Below are positions 5,726 through 9,207 of a stretch of DNA of 9,207 bases, one piece after another (position 1 is the first letter of the stretch; each line of letters opens with the position of its first letter). This DNA comes from JBNKLG01 sp050292235 (GTDB lineage: Bacteria; Pseudomonadota; Gammaproteobacteria; Chromatiales; Chromatiaceae): the NCBI GenBank assembly GCA_050292235.1, contig JBNKLG010000097.1, positions 1-9,207 of the forward strand. Direction: 5' to 3'. The position numbers and the translations under genes are program-made. The notes beneath the pieces were generated by a model. That model was not told the DNA's origin. It did no database searches and was given only the letters and a program-made list of their open reading frames with translations.

Positions 5726-6562
5726 TTAGGGTTTTTTGGCCTTTACCGGTGGTTTGGGGCTGGCTGCCTGGATGTTCACACCCTTTTGCAGTTTTGCCAC
5801 ATAGTCTTGGATGTGTTGACGCCGCGTCTCTTCCACCAGCTCAGGCAACTGAGATTTGTAGTCTGGGGTAGGGAGCGTGCGGTTGTCTTCTAGCAGGATG
5901 AGGTGCCAGCCAAATTGGGTCTGTACCGGAGCCTGAGTGAATTCACCCTTTTTCAGTTTGGAGACGGCTTCGCTGAAGGGTTTTACCATACGATCCAAGG
6001 TGAACCAGCCCAGGTCGCCGCCCTTGGGACCGGTTGGGCCGGTAGAGTGCTCTTTGGCCAGCTTGGCAAAATCGGCTCCTTTTTTCAGCTCGGCCAGCAA
6101 CTTTTCTGCTTCAGCCTTCTCTTTGACCAGGAGGTGACGCGCCTTGTATTCCTGTCGGGGTTCGGCAAATTTGGCTTTGAACAGGGCTTTGAGTTCCTCC
6201 TCCTTAGGCGGGTTATCCTTCAGTTCCTTTTCCAACATGGCTCTGGCCAGGTAGTTGATACGCTGCATTTTCAGGGCATCGGCATGTTGGGGTTCGTCAG
6301 CCAGTTTGTGCTGGTCGGCCTCTTGACTGAGCAGAACCAGGGTGGTGAGTTCATTGATTAGTTGGCGCTGCTGCTCTTGACTGGGTTTGGTACCTGGTGC
6401 CACTTTCTGGGCGATCAGGTAGCTCATCATACCGGTCGTGATCGGCATGCCATTCACGCTGAAAAAGACCTTCTTGGCTGGGGGAGGGGCAGAGGTTGGG
6501 GTTTCTGCGTACAGGGGCAGGGACAGGCAGAGTAATGGGGCGATGAGACGAATAGCTTTCAT
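5726..6562 (-). CDS. Secreted parvulin-type peptidyl-prolyl cis-trans isomerase (PpiC/SurA-like)
   Basis: This 278-residue precursor has a Sec signal peptide (MKAIRLIAPLLCLSLPLYA, residues 1-19). Cys12 is not in a good lipobox, so a soluble periplasmic product is more likely than a lipoprotein. An N-terminal chaperone-like helical region (about 32-130) is followed by one parvulin domain (about 138-228). Visible there are ARHLLVKEKAEAEKLL (141-156), GGDLGWF (181-187), a Met192/Phe196 pair and FGWHLI (217-222), with His143 and His220 as the conserved active-site histidines. The tail is rich in Lys and Pro (SPKPPVKAKKP). Such proteins speed proline isomerisation in folding outer-membrane and periplasmic proteins. 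AAGGA (6569-6573) lies 6 bases before the ATG. It sits 37 bases after yciI, an order (yciB, yciI, parvulin) known in other gammaproteobacteria, but without the frequently intervening bolA. Its stop abuts the queG start. Confidence 0.93.
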   Translation of the reverse strand: MKAIRLIAPLLCLSLPLYAETPTSAPPPAKKVFFSVNGMPITTGMMSYLIAQKVAPGTKPSQEQQRQLINELTTLVLLSQEADQHKLADEPQHADALKMQRINYLARAMLEKELKDNPPKEEELKALFKAKFAEPRQEYKARHLLVKEKAEAEKLLAELKKGADFAKLAKEHSTGPTGPKGGDLGWFTLDRMVKPFSEAVSKLKKGEFTQAPVQTQFGWHLILLEDNRTLPTPDYKSQLPELVEETRRQHIQDYVAKLQKGVNIQAASPKPPVKAKKP

Positions 6563-6599
6563 ATGAGTTCCTTGTTGTCGTCAGTCTATGGGTTCAGTG

Positions 6600-6899
6600 T
6601 TAGGGAAGGGTTTTCTTGAAAGGTTGGATCTCTACCTCGGCGTAGATGCCGTTGAGACGGTAGGGGTCGGCTTCGGCCCAGGTGGTGGCGCTGGCCAGAT
6701 CGTTAAATTCCGCGATGATGAGACTGCCGCTAAAACCATGGGGGCCGGGGTCAGGATTGTCGATGGCCGGAAAGGGGCCAGCCAGAAGCAAACGCCCTTG
6801 ATGCTGTAAATCCTCCAGTCGTTGTAAATGGGCTGGACGATGCATTTGGCGAAGAGGCTGGCTGTTGGGGTGGTCGCGTCCAATGATGCAATAGTACAA
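6600..6899 (-). CDS. yciI: YciI family protein
   Basis: This 99-residue cytoplasmic protein is close in length and pattern to E. coli YciI. RPAHLQRLEDL (21-31) carries the conserved His24; GRLLLAGPFPAIDN (35-48), GFSGSLIIAEF (55-65) and WAEADPY (74-80) with conserved Asp78 follow; the end IQPFKK is typical. The fold is a dimeric ferredoxin-like barrel, and a His-Asp pair lines the putative active site. E. coli YciI has no well-established reaction; some relatives have been linked to dehydrochlorination, so no activity is assigned. The start is TTG (6897-6899): the N-terminus MYYCIIGRD aligns with family members, an in-frame TGA lies just upstream, and a strong GAGGAG (6908-6913) sits 8 bases before it, inside the end of yciB. 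Two bases separate it from the yciB stop, indicating co-transcription. Confidence 0.93.
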   Translation of the reverse strand: MYYCIIGRDHPNSQPLRQMHRPAHLQRLEDLQHQGRLLLAGPFPAIDNPDPGPHGFSGSLIIAEFNDLASATTWAEADPYRLNGIYAEVEIQPFKKTLP

Positions 6900-6901
6900 A
6901 C

Positions 6902-7453
6902 TCAGTTCTCCTCAGGATCAGGGTCGGTCTCCTGGATATAGCGGGCCAGGTAGAAGGATTGGGCAATGATAAAGAGGAAGGTCAGACCCAGCAGGCCGAA
7001 AAGTTTGAAATTGACCCAGGTCTCCTCCTCGAAGTGGTAAGCCACGTAAAGATTGAGTCCACCTGAAATCAGAAAGAAAAGCACCCAGGCCAGGTTTAGC
7101 CGCATCCAGATGGGGGCAGGGAGGCTGACTGCCTGGCCCATGGTGCGCTCGGCGAGGGTCTTGCCGCCAAAGAGAGGACTGAGCAGAAAGGCGAGGGAGA
7201 AGACCCAATTGAGTACCGTCGGCTTCCACTTGATAAAAGTGCTGTCATGGAAGGCCAGGGTCAGCCCACCGAATACCAGAATCATAGCCAGAGTGACCAG
7301 ATGCATCTTTTCAAATTTTCCCTGTTTTAATCGATGCCAGCCGGTTTGGGCTAAGGCAGCTACCATGGCAACAGCGGTAGCGACATAGATACCCTGGAAC
7401 TTGTAGGCGATAAAAAACAGAATAATGGGGAAGAAATCAAACAGGATTTTCAT
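6902..7453 (-). CDS. yciB: Inner membrane protein YciB / septation protein A (IspZ family)
   Basis: This 183-residue polytopic protein starts with the family hallmark DFFPIILFFIAYK (6-18). Hydrophobic segments lie at about 3-17, 21-37, 50-68, 79-95, 118-138 and 150-169, consistent with several inner-membrane helices. Other conserved blocks are TLAFHDSTFIKWKPTVLNW (65-83) and TWVNFKLFG (145-153), and the tail is short and acidic. In enterobacteria YciB is linked to cell envelope integrity, interacting with the cell elongation and division machinery; in Shigella the orthologue (IspA) was tied to septation and intracellular spread. The biochemical role is unresolved. The ATG lies 8 bases after the stop of the upstream hypothetical gene, with only a weak TGAAG signal overlapping that stop. 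It leads directly into yciI. Confidence 0.95.
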   Translation of the reverse strand: MKILFDFFPIILFFIAYKFQGIYVATAVAMVAALAQTGWHRLKQGKFEKMHLVTLAMILVFGGLTLAFHDSTFIKWKPTVLNWVFSLAFLLSPLFGGKTLAERTMGQAVSLPAPIWMRLNLAWVLFFLISGGLNLYVAYHFEEETWVNFKLFGLLGLTFLFIIAQSFYLARYIQETDPDPEEN

Positions 7454-7461
7454 TCAGGGCT

Positions 7462-8193
7462 TCAATGTAACCGTTTGTGGTTATTCCAATGGTTAAAGTA
7501 GCTTTCGACAAAGTGACGAACCTGGCGTGGGTATTCTAACGCTTCCATCTGTTCCATGGCTTCGGCAAGAAAATCCTGTGCAAGTTCCGGCAGATGTTCA
7601 ATGATGGCATCGTAGGCAGTGGCGATGAGGTCAGGGTTTAATGAGCGGGTAGCTATGATACCGCGGTTGATCAGAAAGACCGACCAGGCGGTACCGGTTT
7701 GGTTGTGTTCAAGATCCTGGCTGAGCCTGACGCTGATGGCTTCATCGATTTCGCTGCTTTGGCTGAAGAGGTTTTCGAGTTGTTCCGGCTGGGTCAACCT
7801 GTTGGCCAGCCGGGCCAGATTGTTGACAATGGGGCCTAATATTGAGATTTCTGCCTGATTTCTGGCCAGCCAAAGACCCAGGGGAAAACTCAGATCCTCA
7901 AAGGCCTGATGTCTGGGAAAATCCAGGGCTTCGGCCTCCTGAGCCAGGCTTTGCAGCAGATCCAGACCGTAGTTTCCCAGTTCACTCAGCTCGTCTGGAT
8001 TTAAGGTTTGTTCTCCAGTTTGTTGTGCGTAAAGGAGATCAAAAAATTGCCGCAGGGCCTCCAGCAAGGCATTGAATGATGGCGTGTCATCCATAGGGGC
8101 CTGCTGGTGATCCTCGAGATGGAGAGCAAGATCTTCAGCGAGATCTGCCAGCGCTGCCATCAGGTGGGCGATATCGGCCAGGGGAGCGTTCAT
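7462..8193 (-). CDS. Conserved-looking helical protein of unknown function
   Basis: I do not recognise this 243-residue protein. It is predicted soluble, strongly acidic, contains no cysteine, and has no signal peptide or membrane segment. Almost the whole length looks alpha-helical: Leu/Ala-rich helices at about 5-27, 40-57 and 68-90, a more hydrophobic centre (FPLGLWLARNQAEISILGP, 103-121), helices at 122-160 and 185-220, and an aromatic, basic end (FVESYFNHWNNHKRLH). The absence of low-complexity sequence and its place 8 bases before yciB, as first gene of the co-directional block, support a real gene. Helical bundles of this kind include chaperones and scaffold proteins, but nothing specific can be claimed. 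The ATG at 8191-8193 has no ribosome binding site; a TAGAAT hexamer ends 7 bases before it, so the message may be leaderless. Confidence 0.8.
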   Translation of the reverse strand: MNAPLADIAHLMAALADLAEDLALHLEDHQQAPMDDTPSFNALLEALRQFFDLLYAQQTGEQTLNPDELSELGNYGLDLLQSLAQEAEALDFPRHQAFEDLSFPLGLWLARNQAEISILGPIVNNLARLANRLTQPEQLENLFSQSSEIDEAISVRLSQDLEHNQTGTAWSVFLINRGIIATRSLNPDLIATAYDAIIEHLPELAQDFLAEAMEQMEALEYPRQVRHFVESYFNHWNNHKRLH

Positions 8194-8209
8194 GGGTAAG
8201 ATTCTACCC
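8194..8209 (-). promoter_or_regulatory. Possible leaderless -10 element and small hairpin before the unknown gene
   Basis: On the minus strand TAGAAT (8201-8206) ends 7 bases before the ATG, which would put the transcription start at or next to the start codon. The same bases form GGGTA (8205-8209) and TACCC (8194-8198) arms around a 6-base loop, touching the start codon. A TTGACA lies upstream but 24 bases from the hexamer, too far for a normal promoter. Both readings are consensus-based guesses. Confidence 0.3.
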
Positions 8210-8219
8210 CAAAGGCAGG

Positions 8220-8246
8220 TTGTCAGGCCCTGTCAAATGCTAAAGT
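8220..8246 (+). promoter_or_regulatory. Candidate promoter of the debranching enzyme gene
   Basis: TTGTCA (8220-8225) and an extended -10, TGCTAAAGT with hexamer TAAAGT (8241-8246), are 15 bases apart. The spacing is shorter than the usual 17, but the TGn extension may compensate. The start codon at 8284 lies 37 bases beyond the hexamer. No regulator site is apparent. Confidence 0.3.
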
Positions 8247-8283
8247 TAAGGCTTGGGAGAAGGGGCTGCATGAGAGTGATGAG

Positions 8284-9207
8284 ATGACAAAGACATTTTC
8301 GATCAAAGAGGGTCGGCGTTATCCCATGGGTGCCACGGTGCAGAAGGGTGGGGTCAATTTTTCCATTTACAGTCGCCATGCCCATCGTGTCGAGCTGCTG
8401 TTATACGAGGCCCACGATAGCCAGGAGCCTTTTCAGGTGGTGGAGCTGCACCCTGCGCGAAACCATACTTTTTTTACCTGGCATGTGCTGGTGGTGGGCT
8501 TACCAGTGGGCACCCACTATACCTGGCGGGTTGACGGGCCCAGTGATACCGTCCATACAGGCTCCCGCTATGATTCACGCTGGGAATTGGTGGATCCTTG
8601 GGCGCGGGCAGTGACCTCTAGTCGCTGGGATCGCTGGGCGCATTTGGGTGGGGAGGGTGGCATTCACCACTCCATCCGGGCTGTTGTTGTCAGTGATTGT
8701 GATTATGACTGGGAGGGGGATGAGGTTGCCGATTTGCCCACTGAACAGATGGTGATCTACGAACTGCATGTGGGTGGCTTTACCCGACATGCCAGTTCTG
8801 GCGTAACCCATCCGGGCACCTTTCTTGGTCTGATCGACAAGATTCCCTACCTGCAATCCCTGGGTATCACCCACGTGGAGCTGATGCCGGTTCATGCCTT
8901 CGATGAGCAGGATGTGCCACCGATGACAGCGGCTAAGGGGCTACGCAATTTCTGGGGTTATAGTACTCACAGCTTTTTCTCTCCCCATCCCAACTATTGT
9001 GTGGCCGCTGAGGCAGGCAGCCATCGCTGCGAGTTTCGGGATATGGTCAAGGCCCTGCACCGGGCGGGTATCGGTGTGATCCTGGATGTGGTCTATAACC
9101 ATACCGCTGAGGGAAACAGCCACGGGCCGCATATCAATTTCAAGGGTTTTGGTAACGAGACCTTTTACCATCTGGATGTGTTAGACAAGCAGATTTACCG
9201 GGACTAC
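8284..9207 (+). CDS. glgX: Glycogen debranching enzyme, GlgX/isoamylase (TreX) type, N-terminal part; runs off the right edge
   Basis: The first 308 codons are open to the window edge with no stop. A CBM48/isoamylase N-terminal domain spans about 10-115 (RRYPMGATVQKGGVNFSIYS, 11-30; DGPSD, 84-88; LVDPWARAV, 102-110). The GH13 barrel begins at MVIYELHVGGFTRH (156-169), followed by LGITHVELMPVHAF (193-206), NFWGYSTHSFFSPHPNY (222-238) and conserved region I DVVYNHTAEG (268-277). NFWGYST and DVVYNHTAEG are hallmarks of isoamylase-type enzymes that cleave alpha-1,6 branch points of glycogen. The nucleophile Asp and acid/base Glu lie beyond the window. Start at ATG 8284 fits the family N-terminus; the ribosome binding site near it is weak (GAGAG). 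GlgX and TreX cannot be separated without the rest and neighbours; other glg genes are not visible. Confidence 0.9.
   Translation, partial: MTKTFSIKEGRRYPMGATVQKGGVNFSIYSRHAHRVELLLYEAHDSQEPFQVVELHPARNHTFFTWHVLVVGLPVGTHYTWRVDGPSDTVHTGSRYDSRWELVDPWARAVTSSRWDRWAHLGGEGGIHHSIRAVVVSDCDYDWEGDEVADLPTEQMVIYELHVGGFTRHASSGVTHPGTFLGLIDKIPYLQSLGITHVELMPVHAFDEQDVPPMTAAKGLRNFWGYSTHSFFSPHPNYCVAAEAGSHRCEFRDMVKALHRAGIGVILDVVYNHTAEGNSHGPHINFKGFGNETFYHLDVLDKQIYRDY

Noticed and set aside
5903..6361. 152-codon plus-strand open frame opposite the parvulin gene
   Set aside because: It is the antisense shadow of a clearly conserved parvulin; its Phe/Gly/Leu-rich composition mirrors Lys/Ala/Glu codons on the other strand.

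Overview
The window looks like chromosomal DNA of a gammaproteobacterium. Most genes are single-copy gammaproteobacterial housekeeping genes (orn, rsgA, queG, yciB/ispZ, yciI), and orn lying divergent from rsgA and next to queG recalls the Escherichia coli rsgA-orn-queG neighbourhood. A DsrC/TusE-family protein and a small periplasmic c-type cytochrome would fit a respiring, possibly sulfur-oxidising lineage, but the genus cannot be named from this sequence. Coding density is high. Three genes start with GTG or TTG.

Layout, left to right. (1) Bases 1-140 on the minus strand hold the C-terminal part of a TauD/TfdA-type 2-oxoglutarate oxygenase. It has no start codon and is cut off by an in-frame stop, so it looks like a gene remnant. 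Bases 141-298 hold a hairpin and a short degenerate open frame. (2) An EVE-domain protein (minus, 299-763) is divergent from a DsrC/TusE-like protein (plus, 918-1262) that has lost both family cysteines. (3) rsgA and a small secreted cytochrome c form a two-gene minus-strand unit (1307-2587), divergent from orn (plus, 2680-3237). (4) A compact minus-strand block runs from 8193 down to 3243: an unrecognised all-helical protein, yciB/ispZ, yciI, a secreted parvulin, queG, and an HDOD-GAF protein. Its gaps are 8, 2, 37 and 0 bases followed by an ATGA overlap, which is what one expects of an operon. The bolA gene often found between yciI and the parvulin gene in related genomes is absent. (5) A GlgX/isoamylase-type glycogen debranching enzyme starts at 8284 on the plus strand and runs off the right edge.

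Functional themes. orn (nanoRNA and pGpG turnover) and rsgA (30S maturation) serve RNA and ribosome homeostasis. queG makes queuosine for tRNA. yciB and the parvulin act in or across the inner membrane. The HDOD-GAF protein is probably a signalling adaptor, translationally coupled to queG. I saw no tRNA, rRNA, CRISPR array, complete insertion sequence or defence locus. The observations most worth a second look are the cysteine-less DsrC homologue, the unusual small cytochrome, the parvulin-queG junction (same frame, one stop codon, TTG start), and the remnant with hairpin at the left edge.
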